A stretch of DNA of 10,872 bases, taken from the NCBI GenBank assembly GCA_018609925.1, contig JAHEOG010000196.1, forward strand, positions 1 through 10,872, given 5' to 3'. Of the stretch, positions 1 through 5,104 are shown in pieces (positions within the stretch are counted from its first letter, which is position 1; every line of letters begins with the position of its first letter). The stretch comes from Gammaproteobacteria bacterium. GTDB lineage: Bacteria > Pseudomonadota > Gammaproteobacteria > Thiohalorhabdales > Thiohalorhabdaceae. The notes below the pieces were generated by a model. It had not been told where the DNA came from and searched no databases. It saw nothing but the letters and a program-made list of their open reading frames with translations. The translations under genes and the position numbers were made by a program.

Positions 1-2
1 AG

Positions 3-707
3 AACGAGCTGGTTCTGGCCGATCTGGAGTCGGTGGAGAAGGCGCTGGACCGGGCCCAGCGCGCTGCCAAGAGCGGGGGGAAGGAGGCGATCGCGGAGCG
101 CGATCTTCTCCAGCGTATCCAGGCGTATCTGGCCGAAGGGGGAGCCCTCCGCAGCCTGGACCTGGATGCAGACGATTGGCGTCAGCTCCAGGGCTTCCAC
201 CTTCTTACCGCCAAGCCGGTGCTCTACGTGGCCAATGTCGAGGAAGGGGGCGAGGAGGCCAACCGGGCGGTGGCCCGGGTCCGGGAGTACGCCGAGGCGA
301 GCGGGAGCCAGGTGGTCGCTGTCAGTGCCGCCACCGAGGCCGAGCTCATGGAGCTGGAGGACGACGAGCGGGACGAGCTCCTGTCGGAGCTGGGCATGGA
401 GGAGCCGGGACTCAACCGCGTAATCCGAGCGGGCTACCGGCTCTTGGGACTGATCACCTTCTTTACGGCGGGGCCCAAGGAGGTCCGGGCCTGGACCGTG
501 CCGGAGGGCGCCACCGCACCCCAGGCGGCCCGGGCGATCCATAGCGACATGGAGCGTGGCTTCATCCGGGCGGAGGTGATCCGCTTCGAGGACTTCATTG
601 CCTACGGTGGGGAGCAGGGGGCCAAGGAGGCCGGGAAGATGCGCTCCGAGGGGAAGGAGTACCGCGTCCGCGACGGCGATGTGATCCACTTCCGATTCAA
701 TGTGTAG
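3..707 (+). CDS. ychF: Redox-responsive ATPase/GTPase-like protein YchF (Obg family), 5'-truncated by the window edge
   Basis: This is the C-terminal 234 residues of YchF, an Obg-related P-loop NTPase that binds ribosomes and prefers ATP to GTP. The reading frame is open from base 3, so the GTG at 33 is an internal Val codon and not a start. The fragment begins in the helical region (ELVLADLESVEKALDRA) that follows the G domain. It continues through the motif KPVLYVANVEE and the highly conserved stretch EEPGLNRVIRAGYRLLGL, then FTAGPKEVRAWTVPEGATAPQAA. It closes with the TGS domain: GFIRAEVIRFEDF, EQGAKEAGKMRSEGKEYRV and the typical end DGDVIHFRFNV. E. coli YchF has 363 residues, so roughly 130 N-terminal residues, including the nucleotide-binding P-loop, lie off the window. 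No frameshift is visible. The next feature downstream is a tRNA gene with its own promoter. Identification is by recalled family similarity and is very secure. Confidence 0.96.
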   Translation, partial: NELVLADLESVEKALDRAQRAAKSGGKEAIAERDLLQRIQAYLAEGGALRSLDLDADDWRQLQGFHLLTAKPVLYVANVEEGGEEANRAVARVREYAEASGSQVVAVSAATEAELMELEDDERDELLSELGMEEPGLNRVIRAGYRLLGLITFFTAGPKEVRAWTVPEGATAPQAARAIHSDMERGFIRAEVIRFEDFIAYGGEQGAKEAGKMRSEGKEYRVRDGDVIHFRFNV

Positions 708-732
708 CCCCGCCGTGATCACCCCTTGGCGG

Positions 733-760
733 TTGACAGCACGGGGCTCGGTCCTAGAAT
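733..760 (+). promoter_or_regulatory. Sigma-70-type promoter for the tRNA gene
   Basis: A consensus -35 hexamer TTGACA lies at 733-738 and a -10 TAGAAT at 755-760, separated by 16 bases. Transcription would start near 767, about 9 bases before the mature tRNA 5' end. This is the best promoter match I see in the window and fits a strongly expressed stable RNA. The assignment is by inspection. Confidence 0.75.
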
Positions 761-775
761 GTTCGCTTCCCTTGA

Positions 776-851
776 GGCGGATTAGCTCAGAGGTTAGAGC
801 AACGGAATCATAATCCGTGTGTCCCAGGTTCAAATCCTGGATCCGCCACCA
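776..851 (+). tRNA. tRNA-Met (anticodon CAT), elongator type; tRNA-Ile2 not excluded
   Basis: A 76-base cloverleaf can be folded completely. The acceptor stem is GGCGGAT/ATCCGCC. The D arm is GCTC/GAGC with loop AGAGGTTA. The anticodon stem ACGGA/TCCGT encloses the loop ATCATAA, giving anticodon CAT. The T arm is CCAGG/CCTGG with loop TTCAAAT, and the 3' end is an encoded ACCA. The acceptor starts with a paired G-C and shows no C1-A72 type mismatch, so it is not initiator tRNA. CAT anticodons serve either elongator Met or, after lysidine modification by TilS, Ile2 (AUA codons). The anticodon arm with its flanking bases resembles elongator tRNA-Met of pseudomonad-like bacteria as I recall them, so Met is preferred. 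Confidence 0.93.
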
Positions 852-872
852 GCTTTCCCCATCCCGATCCGA

Positions 873-887
873 GCCCCTAATGGGGGC
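873..887 (+). terminator. Weak terminator candidate after the tRNA
   Basis: A 5-bp GC hairpin, GCCCC/GGGGC with a 5-base loop, lies 21 bases beyond the tRNA CCA end. It is followed by CTTCCCC and not by a clean T run, so intrinsic termination here is uncertain. It lies between the tRNA and the convergent methyltransferase gene. Confidence 0.25.
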
Positions 888-905
888 CTTCCCCTGACTC
901 CCTTG

Positions 906-1811
906 TTACGAGGGTTGCGCCGCCCCCGCCTTCGGGGGGTCCCCCCAGCCCAACCGGGCGATGTGGTAGAAGCCCGGGGGCCGGAAGGAATCCGAATAGC
1001 CCTGGAAGTACCGCCTGCCCTGCTCCTCCGGCGACAGGTTCTTCCGGACATCGAAGCCCAGGGGCCCCAGTCGAGCCCCGAGGCTCTGGGGGTCATAGGT
1101 GGCTTTCAACGGTTCGCCGCGCCGTGCGGTAAACCGGGATAGCCCGTCCAGCAGGTCCCGATCGGCCTCGGGGGTGCTCTGCCGGGGGGCGATGTAGTCG
1201 AAGATCAGCTCGCTGCCCGGGGGCCCGGATTCCCGGATGGCGGCCAGGGTCTGGTCCACGGCCTCCTCGCTTAGGTATTGTACGACTCCGAGCCAGGCGA
1301 AAAGCGCCGGCTCCTTCGGGTCGAAGGAAGACCGCCGCAGTCCCTCCGTCAAGCATTCCCGTTCGAAGTCCACCGGCACGAGCTCCAGGCCGGCGGGTAG
1401 CCCCCCGTTCGCCCGCTCCAGGCGTTGCCTCTTGGTCTCCTGGGTCGCGGGATGATCCACCTCGAAGACCCGAAGGGGATTGGCCTCGATGGCGTTGCGC
1501 AGGCCAATGGAGTCCAGGCCCGCTCCCACCAGGACGTACTGCCCCAACCCCTCTTGCCGCAGCTCGGCGAGGCGATCCTCGACGTAGCGTGCCCGGCCGA
1601 TGATATGGGCCGCCACCGGCTGCAGTCCCCGCAGGATCTGGTCGAAGACCAGCCAGCTGGCCAGCCGGCTCCGGCTGACGAACCCCCAGACAGGGCTGAC
1701 CAGCCGTTGGGCGAAGGGATCCGGAAAGATGGGTGGGTGATGCTGCTGGTTGTGCCAGGCACGGACCGCGGCGGTGACCTCGGCGGTACGGCTGGGCCGA
1801 TCGGGTTTCAT
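906..1811 (-). CDS. SAM-dependent methyltransferase of the LCM/PPM1 (TIGR00027-like) family
   Basis: The 301-residue protein has the layout of the leucine-carboxyl-methyltransferase-like family of class I methyltransferases, many of which are annotated in actinobacteria and proteobacteria without known substrate. Visible motifs are RARYVEDRL (residues 73-81), the SAM-binding loop QYVLVGAGLDS (91-101), the acidic strand end VFEVDHPATQETKRQRL (115-131), LVPVDFE (144-150) and PALFAWLGVVQYL (168-180). A GC-rich C-terminal tail follows and is probably disordered. ATG is the start, with a purine-rich AAAAAGGGG stretch shortly upstream. The start lies 13 bases after the stop of the hydrolase gene on the same strand, so the two are probably co-transcribed. 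It converges on the tRNA gene. The fold and cofactor are confident; the substrate (small molecule, polyketide-type carboxylate or protein) cannot be told from sequence. Confidence 0.88.
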   Translation of the reverse strand: MKPDRPSRTAEVTAAVRAWHNQQHHPPIFPDPFAQRLVSPVWGFVSRSRLASWLVFDQILRGLQPVAAHIIGRARYVEDRLAELRQEGLGQYVLVGAGLDSIGLRNAIEANPLRVFEVDHPATQETKRQRLERANGGLPAGLELVPVDFERECLTEGLRRSSFDPKEPALFAWLGVVQYLSEEAVDQTLAAIRESGPPGSELIFDYIAPRQSTPEADRDLLDGLSRFTARRGEPLKATYDPQSLGARLGPLGFDVRKNLSPEEQGRRYFQGYSDSFRPPGFYHIARLGWGDPPKAGAAQPS

Positions 1812-1824
1812 ACGCCGCCCCTTT

Positions 1825-2799
1825 TTAGACAGACCGCTTGGGATAGTCTACCGCCTCGGCCGGGCTATGGGCTCCAGCACGGTGATTGGGGGAATCCGGT
1901 GGCCAGGCGAGGTCTTTCAGGAAGCGGGTCTGATCCCCCGCGATACGTTTGAACAACGGGTCGAAGTAGACATCGAAATGCCCCCCGGGATAGCGGATAA
2001 CTCGGTCGCCTGGACCCAGCCTTCGCAGCCATCGCTCGGTGGCGGAAAGGGGGAGGATCTGGTCTTTTTCGGGGATCTGGAGCAATAGGGGGCACTGCAG
2101 GCGATCGAGCAGTCGGCCGGGCCGATAGGCCCCGATGGTCAGCGCGAGCCGGGCGCAGAAGCGATTCTCCCAATCCGGCCCGGCGATGGCCCGATAGCCC
2201 GGGTCCGCTTCGGGCGAGGTCAGCGCTCCCGGTGAGCCCGGCGGGGCGACAATGGGCAGGGTGCGGGGTCCCCCACCCATAAGGGTGCTCCCCAGATCGA
2301 GCATGCCCCGGGCCAAAAGCCGATTGATGTGGGCGATCCCTGCCTCTTGGGCCATATGGAGCAATGTGCGCGTGCCGTCCAGTAGCGGGGATAGGGCGAT
2401 CACACCCGCAACCCGGTTGTCTTCGGTTGCGACCCTGATGGCATGGCCGCCACCCAGGGAGGCTCCCCATAGGAAGACTCGGTCCGGGTCCACCCCTTCA
2501 AGGCCCCGAACGCAAGCCAGGACCGCATGCCAGTCCGCCAATTGCCGACTGATGGTAATGAGCTGCCGGGGATGGCCGTCGCTGGTGCCCAGGAAGCGAT
2601 AGTCGAAAGCCACCGCATGGAACCCGTTCTCGGCGAAGTGCTGGGCGAATCCCTGCAAACCAGACCGCCAGGTACCCCCGAAGCCATGGCCCAGGATTAC
2701 CGTCGGTGCCCCTGCCGTTGAAGGGGTAAATGGAGCGGCTGGCGGGAAATGAAATCCGCGGCAAACGGAGCCCGAGCTGGAGAACGCAAATTCCGGCAT
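1825..2799 (-). CDS. Alpha/beta hydrolase (serine hydrolase, dienelactone hydrolase/acyl-peptidase-like fold)
   Basis: The 324-residue protein shows a complete alpha/beta-hydrolase signature. It has an oxyanion-hole strand TVILGHGFGGT (residues 33-43), AFDYRFLGTSDGHPR (64-78), the nucleophile elbow WGASLGGG (111-118, Ser114), an acid after the late strand in PEKDQILP (Asp246), and PGGHFDVYFD carrying the catalytic His274. The order matches esterase/acyltransferase-type hydrolases that act on small hydrophobic substrates. No signal peptide is evident, so it is probably cytoplasmic. The ATG start has GGAGG about 12 bases upstream, somewhat far but the only clear ribosome binding site. The residues after about 300 (PPDSPNHRAGAHS) look like a disordered tail. 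It is the first gene of a likely pair with the methyltransferase gene downstream. The actual substrate is unknown. Confidence 0.87.
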   Translation of the reverse strand: MPEFAFSSSGSVCRGFHFPPAAPFTPSTAGAPTVILGHGFGGTWRSGLQGFAQHFAENGFHAVAFDYRFLGTSDGHPRQLITISRQLADWHAVLACVRGLEGVDPDRVFLWGASLGGGHAIRVATEDNRVAGVIALSPLLDGTRTLLHMAQEAGIAHINRLLARGMLDLGSTLMGGGPRTLPIVAPPGSPGALTSPEADPGYRAIAGPDWENRFCARLALTIGAYRPGRLLDRLQCPLLLQIPEKDQILPLSATERWLRRLGPGDRVIRYPGGHFDVYFDPLFKRIAGDQTRFLKDLAWPPDSPNHRAGAHSPAEAVDYPKRSV

Positions 2800-3007
2800 T
2801 GGGATCCAGCGCCTCCGGATGGTCGGATCAAGAACGGAGCTAGGCCCGGTTAGGGCGAGGGTCGTCGATTGCTTGCCCTCGAAACCGCAACCCGGTTGCC
2901 CCCAATTTTGGGCTCCGTTCCGGCAAGTGGGTATACGTTCCCTGCGGCGGGAGGATCCGGCATGGAGCTAGCAAGGCCGAGTCCAAGGGAGAAGGCTCAG
3001 GCTGGAG

Positions 3008-3433
3008 CTACCCCATCCCGAAATGGCGGCGTCTGGGTTTATACCACCCTAGATGAATTCGAGGATCGTCGGGCGAGTCTCGGCGTGCGTGCGCAAGCGC
3101 TGCCGGTCGATCAGCTCGCATTTGAACGAGAGGCGGAAAGGCTCTCCGGTCATGGCGGTGTCGTCGCGGTCGTCGACCGAGCCCATGGACTGCTCAATCC
3201 CCCTTTTGCGGCAACGCTGGCCGAAGGCCAACGAGGGGCATACTGGCAGCCCTGAGTCGAATGGGGCGGATCTCCGACGCTGGCCACCGGCTGCGAGTCC
3301 CCCAATCCAGGGCGCTTACAACCAGCTCCGTAGGCAGGTCTAGCCGACCCGTCGACCAGACGGCGGCTGAAGGTGTCGGTCACCACGGGCCGGTTTCCTG
3401 CCAAAGGATTGGGTGTCCACGAATTCGGGTCAC
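3008..3433 (-). pseudogene. Remnant of an IS3-family OrfB transposase (integrase core), frameshifted
   Basis: Reading the minus strand from 3433 down to 3008 in shifting frames gives the C-terminal half of an IS3-family OrfB. The pieces in order are: VVTDTFSRRLV (expected VVLDxFSRRVVGW); TELVVSALD; QPVA...HSTQGCQYA (expected IHHSDRGSQYAS); LAFGQRCRKRGIEQSMGSV then DDRDDTAM (3231 onward); LSFKCELIDRQRLRTHAET; LEFI; and WYKPRRRHFGMG before a stop. At least three frameshifts separate these blocks, and one in-frame TAG falls where EFIEGWY is expected. The second catalytic Asp (HSD) is replaced by Thr. It cannot encode a working transposase. The N-terminal half is not visible, and the remnant stops at the end of the neighbouring IS110-family element. 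The 2800-3007 stretch beyond it holds no gene I recognise, only the upstream region of the hydrolase. Confidence 0.82.
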
Positions 3434-3445
3434 CCATTAGAAGGC
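3432..3445. repeat. 14-bp direct repeat, copy 1 (IS end)
   Basis: ACCCATTAGAAGGC at 3432-3445 is repeated exactly at 3834-3847. This copy covers the junction between the external flank and the inverted repeat of the IS. Confidence 0.85.
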
Positions 3446-3449
3446 CCCC
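3438..3449. repeat. Subterminal inverted repeat of the IS (3' end relative to the transposase)
   Basis: The sequence TAGAAGGCCCCC is the exact reverse complement of 4912-4923. It lies directly inside the short block GTCACCCAT that is also found inside the element. Confidence 0.8.
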
Positions 3450-3838
3450 GGTCAAAGGCACAAAAGCCCTGTCGGTGTCATCGGACACCGGTAGTCGGGG
3501 CGAATACGCCTCGGTCGAGCCACTTCGCATCCGGGGCTTTTCAATTTTGGCTTGCGGATGGCCGATCCGCGCCAGTCACCCATCTGGATCAAGGCCTGTT
3601 CCGAGCGCCATCGCGCTCGGTCGCCCCTGGCACGCAGCGTGCCCCATAAAACCGTCGGTGCCCGACTGTGCCCAGAAAGAACGAGACGTACAACTCCATG
3701 GGTACCCGTTTCCGAGTCCAACCCGTTGGTGGTTCCCAGCCGGGGCGAACCGGTCCCAACCGAGGCGGCGGGGCCGCCGCCATTCAACTCCGTAGTTTCG
3801 CTAACCCGTTTTGTGGCTCACGACCCCGCCGATACCCA
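3450..3838 (-). ncRNA. Structured 3' non-coding region of the IS; candidate bridge/seeker guide RNA
   Basis: About 390 bases lie between the transposase stop and the terminal repeat with no convincing protein. Four strong hairpins are visible: 3764-3781 (8-bp GC stem), 3629-3643 (GGCACG/CGTGCC), 3601-3620 (CCGAGCGC/GCGCTCGG, 4-base loop) and 3473-3490 (CGGTGTC/GACACCG, 4-base loop). On the minus strand the last is followed by ACAGGGCTTTTG, which resembles a terminator. The region also holds TTCAACTCC (3783-3791) and CAACTCCAT (3691-3699), both contained in TTCAACTCCAT just outside the right end (4931-4941), and GTCACCCAT (3575-3583), identical to the left flank at 3429-3437. IS110-family transposases are known to be directed by an element-encoded RNA with donor and target guides, in IS1111-type elements downstream of the transposase. 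Which blocks are guides, and the RNA boundaries, are inference. Confidence 0.55.
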
Positions 3839-3847
3839 TTAGAAGGC
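3834..3847. repeat. 14-bp direct repeat, copy 2 (over the transposase stop codon)
   Basis: This second copy of ACCCATTAGAAGGC supplies the transposase stop codon and its last codons, and begins the 3' non-coding region. After the shared 14 bases the two copies differ (GCGC here, CCCC at the IS end), so this copy is an imperfect version of the terminal repeat inside the element. Confidence 0.85.
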
Positions 3848-4852
3848 GCGCTCCAGCTCGAACGGCACTTCGTCGCGCATGACGTGAAAGCTCGCCCGCG
3901 CGAGTTTGTGCGCCACCGCCTTGATCGCGACCAGCCCGTTGGTGCGGGCTCGCTTGCGATCGTAGAAGCGCCGGACGGGTCGGTTATAGCGCATCGCGAA
4001 ATGGGCCGCTTCCACAAAGGCCCACGCCAGATATTTGTTACCCGCCCGGCGTTCGCCTTCCCCCTTCTTCTTGGCGTTCGAGCGTCGCTCGCTCTTCACG
4101 CAGCGGCTGTACGAGGCATATTGACCGGGCTTGGCGAACCGGCGGATATCACCGGTTTCGAGGACGATCGTCGCGGCCAACACATCCCCAATACCGGCGA
4201 CAGTCTTGAGCAAACGGAACGCCGGATACGGCCGCACCTCAGCCTTGGCTCGCCGTTCGAGCGCATCGATTTGCTCATCAAGGCGATCGAGCACGGCTTC
4301 GTTGGCGTGCACCGCGAGCGCCAAGTTCGGATCGCCCAGCCGCTCTTCCACGGCGTTTCGATCCAGCGCCTTGATCGCGTTCGCGTTGAGCTGGTCTCCC
4401 GTATTTCGCGCGATCAGGTTCTGTGTGCTCAGCAACAGCGCCGTGCGCTGGCGCACCAGATGAGCCCGACGGCGCAGCAGATCGCGCACGCTGCGCTCGG
4501 CCCGCGGATAGATGTAGCCTTCCGGCAGAATGCCTAGCCGGCGCATCTCGGCCAGCCACCGCGCGTCGGTGAAATCATCGCTGTACTTGAGGCCGTCGTA
4601 GCGGTCTGCGCGCGCCGGGTTGCACAGGCGCACATCGAAGCCAGCATCGATGAGCCCATCCACCAGCCAGTACCAGTTGAATGTCGATTCCACGACGATC
4701 GAGTCGATATCGTCGCCGAAAGCCGCCAGGCCCGCCCGAATCCGGGTGAGCTCGTTCGGATACCGCTTGTGAAAGAGCAGCTCGCCCTGATCATCGATCA
4801 AGGCAAGGACGCTGTTGTTGGCATGCAGATCAATACCACCATAGGCTGTCAT
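3839..4852 (-). CDS. IS110-family transposase (RuvC-like DEDD domain plus Tnp_20 serine domain)
   Basis: The 337-residue protein is full length for the family. The N-terminal RuvC-like DEDD domain begins at once with YGGIDLH (Asp8), followed by SIVVEST (Glu55) and the YSDDFTDARWLAEM motif (Asp93/Asp96, residues 90-103). A coiled linker (about 120-205) contains RDLLRRRAHLVRQRT. The C-terminal domain starts with LLKTVAGIGDVLAATIVLE (214-232), continues with the QYASYSRCV region holding the candidate catalytic Ser247, and runs through KKKGEGERRAGNKYLAWAFVEAA. It recombines the excised circular element into a target chosen by the element RNA. I start it at the ATG at 4852, because AAGGAGG lies 7 bases upstream; an in-frame TTG at 4873 would place that site inside the gene. 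The stop codon overlaps an internal copy of the IS end. There are no frameshifts. Confidence 0.94.
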   Translation of the reverse strand: MTAYGGIDLHANNSVLALIDDQGELLFHKRYPNELTRIRAGLAAFGDDIDSIVVESTFNWYWLVDGLIDAGFDVRLCNPARADRYDGLKYSDDFTDARWLAEMRRLGILPEGYIYPRAERSVRDLLRRRAHLVRQRTALLLSTQNLIARNTGDQLNANAIKALDRNAVEERLGDPNLALAVHANEAVLDRLDEQIDALERRAKAEVRPYPAFRLLKTVAGIGDVLAATIVLETGDIRRFAKPGQYASYSRCVKSERRSNAKKKGEGERRAGNKYLAWAFVEAAHFAMRYNRPVRRFYDRKRARTNGLVAIKAVAHKLARASFHVMRDEVPFELERAF

Positions 4853-4859
4853 CGTAAGG

Positions 4860-4866
4860 CCTCCTT
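4860..4866 (-). promoter_or_regulatory. Ribosome binding site that fixes the transposase start
   Basis: AAGGAGG on the minus strand lies 7 bases before the ATG at 4852. This favours that start over the upstream in-frame TTG at 4873. Confidence 0.8.
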
Positions 4867-4911
4867 CGCTCAAAAACGGCGGGTACGTGCCGATACGCTA
4901 CCGCTCGCGCA

Positions 4912-4923
4912 GGGGGCCTTCTA
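4912..4923. repeat. Subterminal inverted repeat of the IS (5' end relative to the transposase)
   Basis: GGGGGCCTTCTA is the exact reverse complement of the repeat at 3438-3449. The block TTCAACTCCAT, which has two near-copies inside the element, begins 7 bases outside it at 4931. Confidence 0.8.
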
Positions 4924-5104
4924 GATGATTTTCAACTCCATAATGGGGCCTGGTGGTCACCTACTCAGGGATAGTACATCAGTCGTCCCGGGTTCCCGGT
5001 AAGGCTTTCCGAATGCTACTGGAACAGGGGTAACCTTTGATGGCCATGGGGAGGAGTCGAAATGCTCTCGCGTGGCTGCCTAGACCCGCCCCGGGGAGGG
5101 GATA

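Larger units (their letters stand above)
3438..4923 (-). mobile_element. IS110-family insertion sequence, IS1111-group layout (boundaries approximate)
   Basis: The element is defined by a perfect 12-bp inverted repeat, TAGAAGGCCCCC at 3438-3449 and its complement GGGGGCCTTCTA at 4912-4923. It encloses one full-length transposase gene on the minus strand, a 59-base leader upstream of the transposase and about 390 non-coding bases after it. In the IS1111 group the inverted repeats are subterminal and the long non-coding region lies 3' of the transposase, as here. The size of about 1.5 kb is also typical. The true ends probably lie a few bases outside the repeats (for example up to about 4930), and no target duplication is expected for this family. 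It sits beside an IS3 remnant, which it may have entered. The intact frame and perfect repeats suggest recent activity. Confidence 0.8.

Noticed and set aside
776..2800. Genomic island integrated at the tRNA gene
   Set aside because: No integrase and no duplicated tRNA 3' end was found downstream, and the adjacent hydrolase and methyltransferase genes have the GC-rich character of the rest of the window.
3668..4537. Plus-strand open frame of 289 codons across the IS
   Set aside because: It runs antisense through the transposase and its non-coding region, and has no ribosome binding site or motif.
4853..4873. Upstream TTG start for the transposase
   Set aside because: It would add seven residues encoded by the AAGGAGG ribosome binding site itself; the ATG at 4852 is properly spaced.
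4924..5104. N-terminal half of the IS3 OrfB on the far side of the IS110-family element
   Set aside because: Read in all three minus frames near the IS, the stretch shows no recognisable OrfB motif. A short GTAGGTGACC resembles the left flank, but alignment stops there.
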